DNA of 64,000 nucleotides from Irpex lacteus (Eukaryota; Basidiomycota; Agaricomycetes; Polyporales; Irpicaceae), in the NCBI GenBank assembly GCA_001986395.2, contig MQVO02000011.1, positions 434,001 through 498,000 of the forward strand. The letters run 5' to 3'. Below, one piece after another: positions 53,155 through 64,000 of this stretch (its first letter is position 1; each line of letters begins with the position of its first letter). Made by a program: the position numbers and the translations under genes. Below the pieces are notes generated by a model. It worked only from the letters and a program-made list of their open reading frames with translations, was not told where the DNA came from and ran no database searches.

Positions 53155-54708
53155 ATGTCTTCCACAGCACCCGCTACAGCGAAGCCACCCTTTGATACCC
53201 TCTCAGCGGACTCATCAGATGTTCTCATCCGAACCTCCGATAACGTCAATTTCTGTCTTTATAAGGTCGTCCTTATCCTGGCTTCACCTTTCTTCAAGGA
53301 CATGTTCTCAATCAAGCAACCTGAAGCACGCCCCACCCCCGCCGCTATCCTCGATACTGAGGACCCTATCTCTGTCACTGAGAACAGTCAGACTTTTGAC
53401 TGTCTCATGCGTCTCTGTTACCCGGTAGATGATCCGGTCATCGAGGAGCTCTCACTTCTAGAGAGTGTCTTGGAGGCTGCGATCAAGTACCAGATGTCAG
53501 AAGCGAAGAAGTTATCCCGAGCAATGCTACGGACGTTCGTCCAAGCGCAGCCATTGAATGTCTATGCCATCTCTTGTAGGCTTCATGTCGAGGAGGAAGC
53601 CCAGCTCGCGGCGGAAGCATGGAAGGCTGAATCGTCTTCCAAGGGGCACGCCCCGCAGTTCGAGCAAACCCTGGTGGGCGCGAGCTTTGGAGCCAAGATG
53701 GGGACGATTACCGCGGGCAACTATTACCGCTTATTACATTACTTACGCATTCGACCACATTCGATGGTACGCTTCACCGATGGTGGTGATCCTACTGGCA
53801 ATCCAGACACTGCTTCTGCTTCCCAACCACCACATATGGCTGCCAAGCCTCTCTACGACACTACCGAGACAGACACGATCTTGATCTCACGAGATGGTGT
53901 CGAATGCCCTGTTCATTCTGTCGTTTTGCGTGCAGCATCTGCCGCAAAGCTGATGGATCCCTGGCTGGCGGAGCTCCAGCGAGACATAACGAACGATGTT
54001 AACGCCAGCTCGTCGCCTTCCGCCTTCCGTGTTGATCTACCAAGCGACGTGCTAGCTGAGCTCGTGCGGCTCTGCTATCCTATAGAGCGATTCAATTTCA
54101 CCGATCTCTCACTCCTCTGCTCCGTATACGCAGCTGCGGAGAAATGGAGGGTCACGAGGATCACTTCTGCTATCAAAAACGAGTTTTTTATTCTCATCGA
54201 GCGGCACCCAAACCCGGTCTCCCTGTACTTCATCGCTGTGAAGCAAGGGTGGCGAACTGAAGCGGAACACGCTGCGAGGATCATTGCACGAAAGGGTATC
54301 CAGTATTCCTATGCAATGGAGATGGAGGATTCGTTTGCTACCACCTATCATCACTTGCTTAGGTTTTGCCACGACTTTTCTTCTAGTGCCCGGGCGCGGT
54401 TGTCCAGCCTCACTCCGTCTTATGCACCTCCTCAAGGCAGCCCGCCCGCCATGGGAAGCCTCACATATGCAATTGTCGCGAACGAAGTCAATCGCCTATC
54501 CACTGGCAACTCGACGCAATCAAGCTCCTCAACCTGCCATCATGGCCATTATCGCTATAACTGTAATTATGGCTGCCGCAACTATACGATGCCGCAAGTA
54601 ACGAGTATCAATGATTTACTCGAGCAGAGCAAAAAGTGGGAGCAAAAATATGCGGAAATCCTTGCAGAGGTACGCCTTCTTCTTTTGTCAGAGTCATTAT
54701 ATCGATGA
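53155..54708 (+). CDS. Dual-BTB/POZ domain protein with CxH tail (517 aa)
   Basis: A single intact exon. First BTB at residues about 20-125 (SDVLIRTSDNVNFCLYKVVL, SPFFKDMFSIKQP, CLMRLCYPVDDPVI). Linker NVYAISCRLHVEEEAQLAAEAW and SFGAKMGTITAGNYYRLLHYLR. The second BTB-like domain is near 235-355 (TDTILISRDGVECPVHSVVL, LAELVRLCYPIERF). The tail carries CHHGHYRYNCNYGCRNYT, a possible zinc-binding cluster shared with the broken paralogue. It is the functional partner of the pseudogene at 49600-51123; the two lie head to head. The last coding bases run past the point where the paralogue changes (EVRLLLLSESLYR), so an intron near the 3' end cannot be excluded. Confidence 0.87.
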   Translation: MSSTAPATAKPPFDTLSADSSDVLIRTSDNVNFCLYKVVLILASPFFKDMFSIKQPEARPTPAAILDTEDPISVTENSQTFDCLMRLCYPVDDPVIEELSLLESVLEAAIKYQMSEAKKLSRAMLRTFVQAQPLNVYAISCRLHVEEEAQLAAEAWKAESSSKGHAPQFEQTLVGASFGAKMGTITAGNYYRLLHYLRIRPHSMVRFTDGGDPTGNPDTASASQPPHMAAKPLYDTTETDTILISRDGVECPVHSVVLRAASAAKLMDPWLAELQRDITNDVNASSSPSAFRVDLPSDVLAELVRLCYPIERFNFTDLSLLCSVYAAAEKWRVTRITSAIKNEFFILIERHPNPVSLYFIAVKQGWRTEAEHAARIIARKGIQYSYAMEMEDSFATTYHHLLRFCHDFSSSARARLSSLTPSYAPPQGSPPAMGSLTYAIVANEVNRLSTGNSTQSSSSTCHHGHYRYNCNYGCRNYTMPQVTSINDLLEQSKKWEQKYAEILAEVRLLLLSESLYR

Positions 54709-55872
54709 CGGGTTTTTCCAGATTCAACTACGGTTTCATCTCCACGAAAGCTCTGCGGAGATCGCAGAATTTTTTTCGGATGCTCATTCCATGCTGTTCA
54801 ATTCGTGATACCAGCTGCTAGATATGTAGCAGAATCATGCTTGCAGTGTCCCCGAGTCTGGCATACTTATACATCAGGATTAAGCCAGGATCGCTATCCC
54901 TACTAGCCTGCAAAACCCTACGTACTTCCCTGAATCTTGGCGGGAATCTGAGTATATTATCTCTCTCAGTGATGCCCCAGTCATGTGTACGGGTTTTGTC
55001 TTTGTGAGCAGTACTCACTGGTAGCAGTAGTCGAGCATAGATGGATTAAGAAAGTGCCCGCTTTGTGGCGTGAGGCGGCCGGCTTGTTCCGGCCATCTCA
55101 ACGACAGCTTCCGAGTCTACTGGCAGCTGTGGGATGTGACAGCGTGCCGGTGCGCTCTCATGTCGTCTTGCGATTTCGCAGCTCTCAAGTATTACTTATA
55201 TTGAACCGGCTTCAGATCGAATCTTAAATGGAAGAGGGGAGTCGCCCTTGATCGTACTACTACTTACCTTCGAGTTCATCTTAACTCGAAGGTCATTTGC
55301 AGCGGAGTCTCTGGTTAAGTGGTATGTCCCTCCTTCCTTCCTATCTGCACAAATCCAAACCATTTGCAAATAGACTCAAGAAACTGACATGAATTAGGTG
55401 TGCCCCGCTGATCGCGACTGCTGTCGTCGTCTGTTGTCTACTTTCTGGGTTAGCGCGCAATGGATCCAGCGTAAACGTTCCGCGTCCAACATTCAACGAC
55501 GTCCATGTACAATCCTCCTCGCCCGTATGTATATTGCGAAGTCATGCGAAAACCATGAGGATACTCGGTATTGTTACCCGCTTCACTGCTATTCTTTTAT
55601 TCAACTTGTTTGTCTGACCGATCTCACAAACACGATTTACTTCCGTTGGCTCTGGCGCACACAGCGGCATCGATCCCGAGGGACAAGAGTCGGGCTCTTG
55701 CTCTGTGTAATATGTATAAAGCCTCCCTCTTGGCGTTGCTGGGTAGGGTATCGACGTCTACCACTCCTTGAAGCTTACCTTCGCCTGTCTTTCCTCGCTT
55801 TCCTTTCCCTTCCTTTTTCTCTACTTTACGTCGTTTTTTTAGTAATAGTGTGCCCGGAGCTCACGCCTCTTC
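54709..55872. other. Intergenic, no gene recognised
   Basis: Contains dispersed repeat fragment 3 (about 55044-55150). A 5' exon of the WPG gene on its right may lie here but could not be fixed. Confidence 0.45.
55044..55150 (+). repeat. Short dispersed repeat, fragment 3
   Basis: See fragment 2. GCCCGCTTTGTGGCGTGAGG is followed by CCGGCTTGTTCCGGCC. Confidence 0.55.
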
Positions 55873-56716
55873 ATGTCCAAGGTCACCTGGGTACGTTCAT
55901 CTATTGACCAGGGAAACTTTGCCGCTCACCTATGTCATTTCCTAGCGTACCCACCACACCTTCCTCGACTTTGACCCCACCCGTATGAAAGGCATCCTCG
56001 AACAGGGGATCATCGTACCACAAAAAGTTTACACCTCTACATATTGCGAGGACGGCTGGAAACCAGCCTCTCCGATTAAATTCGTTTTCGACGGGAGACC
56101 CGGCGTGAATCTTGTCGAAGCACGAGATTGGAAATTGGAAGGGAGCGACCTGCCTCCGAGAGTGTGCCGACTAGATGAGGCGACTAGGATGTGGACATTG
56201 AGTGACAAGCAGCAGGTTCAGATTCGCATTCTCGTGAGTACTCTACAGACATCGGACTGGATAGTCGAGATGCTGAAGGAGCTATTTGCTATCGGATTTG
56301 GATGTGATGTCATGCGACGTGCGTCATAATTAGTGGCCTGGGTACAACACCAAGAAGTCACGAAAGAACAAGATCCCACTCTCCAGATCAGCGCATTCCG
56401 TCGAATTGAAATACAATACCGCTGAGATTGCGCAGAAGATCGCGAAGAGGGTGTCAGAGTATCTAACTGTGAGTAAATCTCCAGGTTCACCATCTTTTTC
56501 CGCGCACCAAGCTCTTCGTATAACTCTAATATGTATGAACTACAGGCACACATGTTTGTACCGCCTACTGAGCCGGGCGATGACTGGAGCATCGCTCGTT
56601 GGCCTCCAGAAGCGGTGTACCTTCTCAGGATCGAGAACGTTTCGAAGGGAAGTTGGCAGCCTGTTCTGTCGGTTGATCCGTATCTTGCAGCGTATTCTGC
56701 ACCTTATTACTATTAG
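55873..56716 (+). CDS. WPG/WQPV family protein C (203 aa or longer), function unknown
   Basis: Four phase-zero exons: 55873-55890, 55946-56233, 56334-56468 and 56546-56716. Motifs: HHTFLDFDPTRMKGILEQ, IIVPQKVYTSTYCEDGW, FDGRPGVNLVEARDW. Exon 3 opens with WPGYNTKKSRKNK and carries AEIAQKIAKRVSEYL. Exon 4 has WPPEAVYLLRIENVSKGSWQPVLSV and a Tyr-rich end. This is the exon plan of the other three members. The start is the weakest point: the first exon as given is 18 nt, whereas the relatives have a 17-31-codon first exon and a further boundary. A longer 5' end upstream is likely. Together with gene D it mirrors genes A and B. Confidence 0.65.
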
Positions 56717-58604
56717 TAGTTGCCTAATCTACTTACATACATACGATACCATGATGACTACTCTGTCGAATACTGTACACGAGTTGTGCTGCTCAGCAGA
56801 CTCCTTACTTATGGTGGTTCTATGCAGATATGGCTCGAGTAAGACAGCTTCGTAATTCATTCCGTTTTGACACTTTGTGGATGAAATATGTTTAGCTCGT
56901 TAGTTTTCTCTCCGGCAAAGGATACTCGCTGGCGTCAAAAGTTTGTCCAAAGGCGTCGACGATGCACCGCGAGAGATCGTGTCAACGGATTGCTCAGAAA
57001 ATATTCGTGAATGATTGGTAGGCCATTTATAATATTTCAGCGTAGAAATTAGAGCAGTTGATACTGATGTTCTCTCACAACGAATATTTTTGTAATAATA
57101 AGAAAATCCATCTTTTCTTGTGGGTCAATAATCGCAACAGTTTTAATGTGATAAATACGATTATGATGTCAGCAGCTCATACAAAAAATATCAGACAATA
57201 ACTCGAGAGTACCGAGGTACTATACCCTCGTCATTGTGCAGACTTTCACGCTTTTTGGCGCCTGATGCGCCAAAACCGCCCGTCGAAGGCCATCTTGTCA
57301 AAATTCTCATGCGTGCGTAGTGAATCTTAAATTCATGACACTTTACCGGCATACTACAGCGGTCCTACGGGTTGCATTAAAAAACTTTCAGACACTATTA
57401 TTTAGCTCCTACATAATCATGTCTATCACAAGATGGACGTCATAATAGGCAACTTGTGCAGCCCAGAGCGAGGTCCAGGAAGGACCTGGCAGTCTAGTTT
57501 TTGGTGTACAAGATCTATATGCATGTAACAGTATACTACATTAAATTTGAGATTATAGACGGTTGTCCGGTTGCCGAGCATCGTCACGAGCATACAAATA
57601 CGATTGGACATACTTTTGACGCCAGCGAGTATGTGTGCTGCTCAATGACGTGACATACCTAGTTGGGACGGTCGGAACTTGCCGGTTCCCTTGTCTGATG
57701 GCTGTCACGCCGCGAGACCCTTGTCCCGGTACTGGCGCTGCTCTCTATGTACATCCACCAACGACACACCGTAAGTATATGTATTCCGGTTCAAGTGTAT
57801 GAAAGTGCTGTGCAGCTGCTATATTAACGCCGGCTCTGAGACATCGGAGCGATGTATCCGTCTGAGAAGTCTTTAAAGGGCTTATGAGGCTTAAAAGGTA
57901 GTCGCCTCGTACAAAAGTTAACCGCTATCTTGTGCTCACAACAAACATCTCTTTGTATACAGTTCAATCCCAAAGCGCCGATCGCCTTCAAGTTTATCAC
58001 CATAATGCCGCGCTCACTGGCACTGCACCGCCTCTTTTGAGATCGTAATACCGGCTCCGAGGTCCGACTCAGTCCACGACAGTACCTATGCCCTGGCGGT
58101 ATACGCGAGTATCTGCCTCTCATTAGCTGATCCGTATCCCGTATTGTTCGAGAGGCGCAGCATTGTCGTTTACATAAATGCTATGGAGAAGGCTCTAATG
58201 TTCCTCCGGGGTCTTTTGTTCTAGCTCGTCGTCATCCGATCACAAGGGACGGCCATAGCCCACATACCTTGTCTTCGTGGCCACCCTGCTGTCGCTAGGC
58301 CCACAAGGGTACGGGCATGTTGGATCGGAACAGCCTCGTGGAGATCTTCCTGTGCCATGGCAGTGGCTGCCACCCGTTTTGTGCATGCCCGAAGGCCCAT
58401 GGCCCTAGCGATTGCATCGTTTAGTCTCCGCTTCCTTTGTCCTTGCCTCGTGATTATTGAACTGGGATGGCCCTTGAACCCTTGGGTCGACGTATATTGT
58501 TGGTGCTGCATATAAGCAAGGTGGAAGCTTGCTGTGGACTGTACCGCTTGAAGATTATCATCCTTCATCAAGAGCTTGTCGCATACTCGACTCACCTACC
58601 TTCA
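56717..58604. other. Intergenic, 1.9 kb, no gene recognised
   Basis: AT-rich left part. GGCGCCTGATGCGCCAAAACC at 57259-57279 is a small palindrome-like word. Minus-strand frames at 57824-58123 and 58221-58595 have no family features. The promoter of the next gene lies at the right end. Confidence 0.45.
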
Positions 58605-59462
58605 ATGATGGATTCAGATACCAAGGACGCTGTCACCACTCAAGTTCATGACGTAGTAGCGCCTGATGTAAGTGCTGGCCAACTCGATACATTAATGGTA
58701 CGTTCTCGCAGATATGCTTGTTTACTTCTATGGCTTCTGACATAAGCGACAGGGTGATCCCACAAACTGGCAGTACATGTTTGGCACTGCGTGTATGTGC
58801 ATTGTAGACTTCTACCAACGAGGACAAGGAACTCTTGTGATTCCACAACGACTGCACTGTCCAGCCTCTTTTATTGCGTCCTCCTCGGATACTGATTCCG
58901 AGCCAGACTCATCGTTATCGAGCGGCGACCTCGTTCCTCTGATTACCTTCTCGGAAAATGACATGGCAGGTATCAACCTCCATGGCGTACTACACGAGGA
59001 CCTCAAACCGGAACCACAGTTCGCCCTGTCTGACATCACGTCACCTTTCAAACTGCATGTTGAGGTATGTACTCTCCCTCTCTCGACCGCACGTCTTGTT
59101 TTGACTGAATCAAATCATTTCAGTGGCCAGGCTGTGAAAGCTACAGTGAGACGATAGATTGTGAGCAACTCGCTTTGGGCCATGGTGTGGTAGACCTTCT
59201 ACCCCTCGCGCGTTCAATAGCGCAGCAAATCGATGCACTTCTGAAGGTACAGTTCCAGGAGTCTTTGTCCAGTCGTGCGGGATTACGTACTAATCTACCT
59301 CTCGTAAAGAACCCGCCACCTGTGAATGATCCCAAATTATACCGTCTGTGGAACTTCTCAGATTATAAATTGCAAGACATGTACCTTCTCTGGTTGCGTA
59401 ACGTCTCGAGCGACGGTTGGCAGCCTGTGATTGGGGTGAAGCAGTGCCACACGAAGCTATAA
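58605..59462 (+). CDS. WPG/WQPV family protein D (226 aa), function unknown
   Basis: Four phase-zero exons: 58605-58697, 58753-59064, 59124-59246 and 59310-59462. MMDSDTKDAVTTQVHDVVAP; then NWQYMFGTACMCIVDFYQRG, LVIPQRLHCPASF, an acidic Ser-rich stretch, and MAGINLHGVLHEDL. Exon 3 opens with WPGCESYSETIDC and continues DLLPLARSIAQQIDALLK. Exon 4 has YRLWNFSDYKLQDMYLLWL and VSSDGWQPVIGV. The exon junctions fall at the same motif positions as in A, B and C, so the intron plan is older than the duplications. Two adjacent Met codons start the frame; the first is used. Unknown family. Confidence 0.74.
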
Positions 59463-59897
59463 TGTGACAGATCACTCAGGGTCTGTTCGCCTTGGTCTAT
59501 CTCTGGTACCCTGGCCTGACAGAGATCCTGCTGCGCTGATGCTACTTTGATTTCTATGCACATACATCCATGCTCGTATAATTTATTCAGTGGTTGTTCC
59601 AGTAATGGAGATGGCCTTACACTGCCTCGGTAACCGTTTTAAAGCACACTCGAGGTTGAAGTAAGTAGTCGGATCGTTTAACTACCAACTATTCAAGGAG
59701 TATACGCCAAGACTAGACTAGGCACATTCACTCTAACGCCACACAGTTCAAGGGACCGCAGGTACCTAAATAACAAATCACTGATGGTAGCCTATGGTCT
59801 CTTCATATCCTACTAGCTCGTAGTCGAACCATCACATTCCTTACTATCGTACGCACACCGCCTGTGGTTCATTCTCCAGAACGTTAACAGCAACTGC
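59463..59897. other. Convergent intergenic region
   Basis: Between the 3' ends of WPG gene D and the 515-aa protein gene. No gene is seen. Confidence 0.5.
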
Positions 59898-61554
59898 TCA
59901 ATTTTGCCGCGACCCCCTTGTTTTCTCAGTCGTGCTCCTGCTGCTTTGTGAGCCGCCGCTGCTGCCTAGGTTCAAATGGCCTGCCAATCGGGCTGGTAAT
60001 ATTTGTGAATCCTCGCCACCGCCGGTTTCTGTAGTCGCCTTGAGTTGCTTCCTAACCCGTTGAGTCCTCGGGGCTGACTCGGGGCTGCTGGTGATTACTT
60101 CGTGACCACGTTTTCTGGCATAACCGGCTTCCGTCAACGGAGAATCGTGAGCATCTAGTTCACCACCGCTTTCCAACGAATCCTGACTTTGCGTCTCCTC
60201 CGGGTCGTTCTCCAGCTCATCGTCTACATTGGATTCCACACCGCTACTATTCCTGGACATTGACCGAGTGAAGCGTGTTGGGATCGAAGGTTGAAAACGG
60301 ACGCCTTGATATGACTTATCGCCCAGCGGCGAGGATTGCGGACTGTCAGAAGAGTCTGAGGATGAATATTCTCCCTCGCCATTCGCAATCCGATTCAGTA
60401 TATCCTTCATGGGGTTCTAAAACCGTTTGTTAGTCGTCATTGTAGCTGGGCTCAGGAATTTTCAATCTGACCGTATTGTTGAAGTCTGACTCCCTATCAA
60501 TTGTAATGGTCATTTGCGGCTCGTAGTGTGATGGCTGGACACTGATTACATTCCCAACAGCGTTTCGGAGTAATTCAAATGCACATAGCATTGCTTTGCT
60601 GAACTCTTTGGGAGTGTTGTCGCTGCTCGGAGCGAAGATCCGTTCTTTGAACAACACAACCTCAGGTGTCAGATTTGCTACAATCGCCTTGACGAGGTCT
60701 TGATTAACTAGCTCGTTGACAAACATAACCCATTGCTTCTCGTCCGAGAGACGAGAATAGGAGAAAAGTGTGAACGTTTCACCCGTGTTCAAGAAGGCAT
60801 ACAGTCGGTTCTTTGATTCGATACTAGTATCCGGATTGTCGTTTTTCATACTGCGGTGCTTCAGTTTGGCATCAGCGAGGTTCGCCGGAAAACGCTCTGC
60901 AACAATGTAGAATGCTTGCATATGAAGCTGCAGTACGGCTTTCTCGACTTCCGGTGAGGGTGTAAACGCTTTCAACTTGTCCATGCGTTCGCCTAGGGCG
61001 GTCGACTTGTCTTCACACCACCAACAGACCTCGTGGCATAATATATTGGCGGCCCTCTTCGACGAGCCTGAAGCCGCAGTATCCTTCAAGTTCACGTCTC
61101 GGATAACCATCCCAGCGAAGTCGGGGGCTCGATATGTACGGGATAGCTGACTTGTAGTCAGAGGTTTAAGTTGGACCCTCTCAAAAAACGACGGTGCCGG
61201 CTTGATAGAGGGCTGGGGGGACAACGCCACGTGGGCGTCCTTGAGAGCTAGTGTCTGGGTAAAGCCACTGAATATGCGCGTCATGGGAATGTACTGCATC
61301 CACTCCTTTGTGGGGTTTGCACGAACTACTGTGAATTCTCGATTAACCCCTTCAAAGAAGCTGTCTTTTGACAAAACAATTCCCTAGAGATTTATCAGCA
61401 AATCAGACTCTACGACGATCCAGGGCGAGAGGCTTACATTATCGGACTCCCATAAGTCTTTGCCGATTTTGTCAAGTAGAGGGTACGATCTTTTACTGTT
61501 CATGACACCAATAATTCTCGTGGGGAAGTCAACTTTCGAACTAGAGTTAGACAT
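59898..61554 (-). CDS. 515-aa protein of unknown function
   Basis: Three exons in frame: 61554-61438, 61383-60472 and 60416-59898. The N-terminal part has RIIGVMNSKRSYPLLDKIGKD and SFFEGVNREFTVV. The middle is helical, with a CHEVCWWCEDKS cysteine/tryptophan cluster, MQAFYIVAERFPANLADAK and SRLSDEKQWVMFVNELV. The last 170 residues are Ser/Glu-rich and disordered, with basic clusters (ARKRGHE, RTQRVRKQLK) of nuclear-localisation type. The second intron has a GTCAGA donor but a good CTAAC branch and TTTTAG acceptor. Without it the protein would stop 14 codons later. I do not recognise a family. It is single copy and sits between WPG gene D and family 2 in the right arm of the mirrored block. 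Confidence 0.6.
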
Positions 61555-62338
61555 GTGTTTGAGGTTGGGGCGATATAGAGAAATGCGAGTGTCTGAGTGA
61601 CGTCTGTCTGTTGGAATTCTGTGGTAGGGTAAGGATACTTCTCTCATGTAAGGCTACAGGTCTTTATACAAGTCACGGTATCGGGTTTTTATCGCGGGCA
61701 GGTCGGCTGACAGTGACTCGTAGACAACACTCATACAGCTTACACAATAACCGACAACCAAGAATGTTTACTCTTGTAACTTCAAAAAGGAGTTGATGTT
61801 GCCTGTACAGCGCCCAATAATAAGAGCATCCCATGTTAGAGTAAGTAGTGTGAGCAGAAAAGGGGCTTGAGTACAGGGGAGTGCCTCGCACCGCGACCCG
61901 GGCGCCGTCGATTATTTTTCGGTTGTCCTCAGGTTTGTATATTTGCCACTAGGGCCGTTGTGTTTCGCTTCAAGGACAAGAAGCGAGGAATGTTTGTGAG
62001 GAGTTCTGTTCCAGGCATAGCACGTCAGCACGCCGAAGTACTGGTAAGTTGCAGGTACACCTTGTGCTTGCATGCGATTTGATGAAAGTACAAGTTCGAA
62101 AGAACGGGAGTAGCGCTCGTCGCTGAATCAGGCTGATCATGTATATTTGAATCGCTGTACATGTCGTGTTGTCAACGTGTTGTATTACCAAAAAAGTTAC
62201 TGCTCATATATATATCGGACGTATTCTACCAGACGATGATACAACAGTCGCATCTTTCCAAAGGGTATTGCCCACTGCCTAAATTCCTCGCAGCCACCAG
62301 TGTCAGCTCTGCTACCCTCAGTACTATCGTGCTACAAG
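61555..62338. other. Intergenic, no gene recognised
   Basis: A divergent upstream region shared by the 515-aa protein gene (-) and the family 2 gene (+). No supported coding region. Confidence 0.45.
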
Positions 62339-62956
62339 ATGGATCCCGGGCCTATACCTGACGAACTTAGGCTCAAGTTAGAGGCTGACACTGCACGGGT
62401 ATGTTGAAACGTTCAAAGTATAGCTCTCACTAGATTTTAACTTCAAGACTCTGACTTGGTTCAGAGAGCTGCCTGTCGCAAAGATGTAGACGCAACAGCC
62501 CGTCCGTGGGACGAGCTACCAGATGAATGCGATCCAGCTCAACATGCAAACTCCGAGGTCATGTTCTATGGAATTGGAGTTATGCATCACGAACTCGTGG
62601 CGTACGCCTGGAAGAAGTGTCTATTCCCACCTGGGACCGATCTTCTAGAGCCAGGGATAATGCCAGCCGCAGCAGTTGCCGCTGCTTGTCTGAAGGTACT
62701 CAGGACAAAATTTCAGCTCCCAAAGCTGATGATCCGGATACCCGTGTCTACAAAGTACGACTGGGTTGTAGTCTTGTATTCAAACTATAACCCTCAACCT
62801 GAACTGTTGGAGACCGATGGGGCGGATCTTCTCCGCAGGGTAGCGAATGAATTGGGTATAGAGGTCACTCGCCCGGTGCAATGGCACTTCGATCCAATGG
62901 ATCCAGACAAGGAAGACATACGTGCTAGACTTGCAGGCTCGACGACTCGCAAATGA
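62339..62956 (+). CDS. Family 2 small protein (183 aa), function unknown
   Basis: Two exons in frame: 62339-62398 and 62465-62956. MDPGPIPDELRLKLEADTARR, then RPWDELPDECDP, VMFYGIGVMHHELVAYAWKKC, VAAACLKVLRTKFQLPK, YDWVVVLYSNYNPQPELLE and ELGIEVTRPVQWHFDPMDP. It matches the gene at 41431-42065 in the order of blocks and in having one short first exon. Its place at the outer end of the right arm mirrors that gene's place at the outer end of the left arm. No signal peptide or membrane segment. Function unknown. Confidence 0.67.
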
Positions 62957-63122
62957 TGGGATGGAGTTGAAGTTGAAGCAGGGTTTTCAAGTGAAGAGAC
63001 CGATGTGCGGAGGTTAGATTTTGTTTTACTGTTAGGGTGCTCTTTACTGATATATGATCAGCTCAATGGATGAATTAGGATCTGCGTACTTGGTTGTAGC
63101 TAGCGTTCAATACATGGGATGG

Positions 63123-64000
63123 TTATACGCGTATCTCGTAGTCGATATCATACGGTCTAGAGTTCTTGACGTTCTTAACATGCTCGAATCCGTCGCATTT
63201 CTGCTCCGGATCCTGTATACAATGAGCCACCTTGTTCGCAACGTGTTGCCCTTCGAAGTATGCTCCTTGCAAATACCCTGTCGCCCGTATAAGATTAGAT
63301 AGTCGGTTCCAGTGTCATTGATGATGATGAATACGCACCGAAATAAAGTTTGCTGCCAGCCTCGCCTGCAAACCAGAGTCTACGATCAACATCTGCCCTC
63401 AGATTCACGTGTTTCTCTTCTACGAATGATGGCGGCCAGTTTGCGTAAGACCCTCTAAATAGTGGGTCCTCATCCCACGACTTGAAGTAGAAGTCGGTCG
63501 GAGTGGGGATAGTCACGTTGGGGTACATAACCCCTATCACACCGAGGACCTCCTGCAGAATTTGATTGCGCGGAAGTGAAGTAATTCGTCGGGAGAAGAT
63601 GTTCTGTTAGTAGAGTAAAGAAGTCAATTGAGCGCTGGGTAAGTGGATGAGCTCGAACTCACGGTTACTGTCGTGAATAGGATGGCAGATCCTGGGAAGA
63701 AGTCTGGATCATCCAGACTTTGCCAAACGGGATACCGACCTCGTTCTCGGTCAGCATAAAGAGCCATCTACGATCAAATGAGAGACAAGTCAGTGGATTG
63801 GTCTTAATTGTAAAATGTCAAACGAGGCGTACCTCTGTGTCGAACCAGAACTTGTAGGGAAACTGCAAGAAAATCTTCGTGTATACGCCCTGGAACTCAA
63901 TGCTCGTCAGTGCTGGCACAATGGTAGTTATGGATTGACACACCATAGTCATGCTGTAAATTGCCTCTCGCTTCCACACCGGGAGGGGCGGCTCGAACCG
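63123..64000 (-). CDS. FAD-dependent amine (polyamine) oxidase, C-terminal part
   Basis: The gene enters from the right edge. Visible exons: >64000-63833, 63767-63663, 63603-63339 and 63277-63123, all joining in frame. Residues seen in order: FEPPLPVWKREAIYSM, TKIFLQFPYKFWFD, DDPDFFPGSAILFTTVT, FYFKSWDEDPLFRGSYANWP, RLWFAGEAGSKLYFGYLQ and GAYFEGQHVANKV. These are the substrate-side and C-terminal FAD-binding motifs of the flavin amine oxidase family; W-x-x-DPL-x-x-GSY and WFAGEA are diagnostic. Such enzymes oxidise polyamines or related amines and release hydrogen peroxide. The N-terminal Rossmann motif lies outside the window, so substrate class and any secretion signal are unknown. Confidence 0.9.

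Overview
The window is a nuclear segment of a mushroom-forming basidiomycete (Agaricomycetes). The signs are short (about 45-80 nt) GT-AG introns in most genes, a STE3-type pheromone receptor beside lipopeptide pheromone precursors ending in CVIA, a KDZ-type DNA transposon, and lineage-expanded BTB-domain genes. No rRNA, confident tRNA, CRISPR array or bacterial-style operon was seen.

Positions 1-25036 look like a B (pheromone/receptor) mating-type locus. It holds the 3' end of one pheromone precursor gene (1-36, +), a complete one (17464-17703, -), another complete one (22067-22279, +) and an intact seven-exon STE3 receptor (23306-25036, +). The space between them is filled by three diverged copies of an unnamed dispersed repeat. 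The first copy is split by a 14.5-kb KDZ transposon (1964-16431) with matching 9-bp target duplications, and the second copy supplies a paralogous empty site. The transposon has long inverted ends built from 21-bp tandem units. It carries an intact 1097-aa KDZ transposase (-), a 413-aa protein with an RNase H1/viroplasmin-type RNA-DNA hybrid-binding module (-), a 753-aa Trp-rich accessory protein (+) and an internal 1.7-kb imperfect palindrome.

Positions 26384-36931 carry an RG-rich unknown gene (-), a secreted GH16 beta-glucanase (+) whose third intron reads as a spliceosomal twin intron, two dual-BTB genes (+) and a RTT106-like histone chaperone (+).

Positions 37218-64000 carry two more BTB genes (-), then a striking mirror-image arrangement: a small unknown family (family 2), two WPG/WQPV-family genes and a BTB gene, all on the minus strand, face a BTB gene, two WPG/WQPV genes and a family 2 gene, all on the plus strand. 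The axis is near 52.1 kb. Single-copy genes sit within the two arms: choline-phosphate cytidylyltransferase on the left and a 515-aa unknown protein on the right. The left-arm BTB copy is broken by one in-frame stop. The window ends inside a FAD amine oxidase gene (-).

Exon coordinates were derived by hand from splice motifs and reading-frame continuity. No alignment or database search was run.
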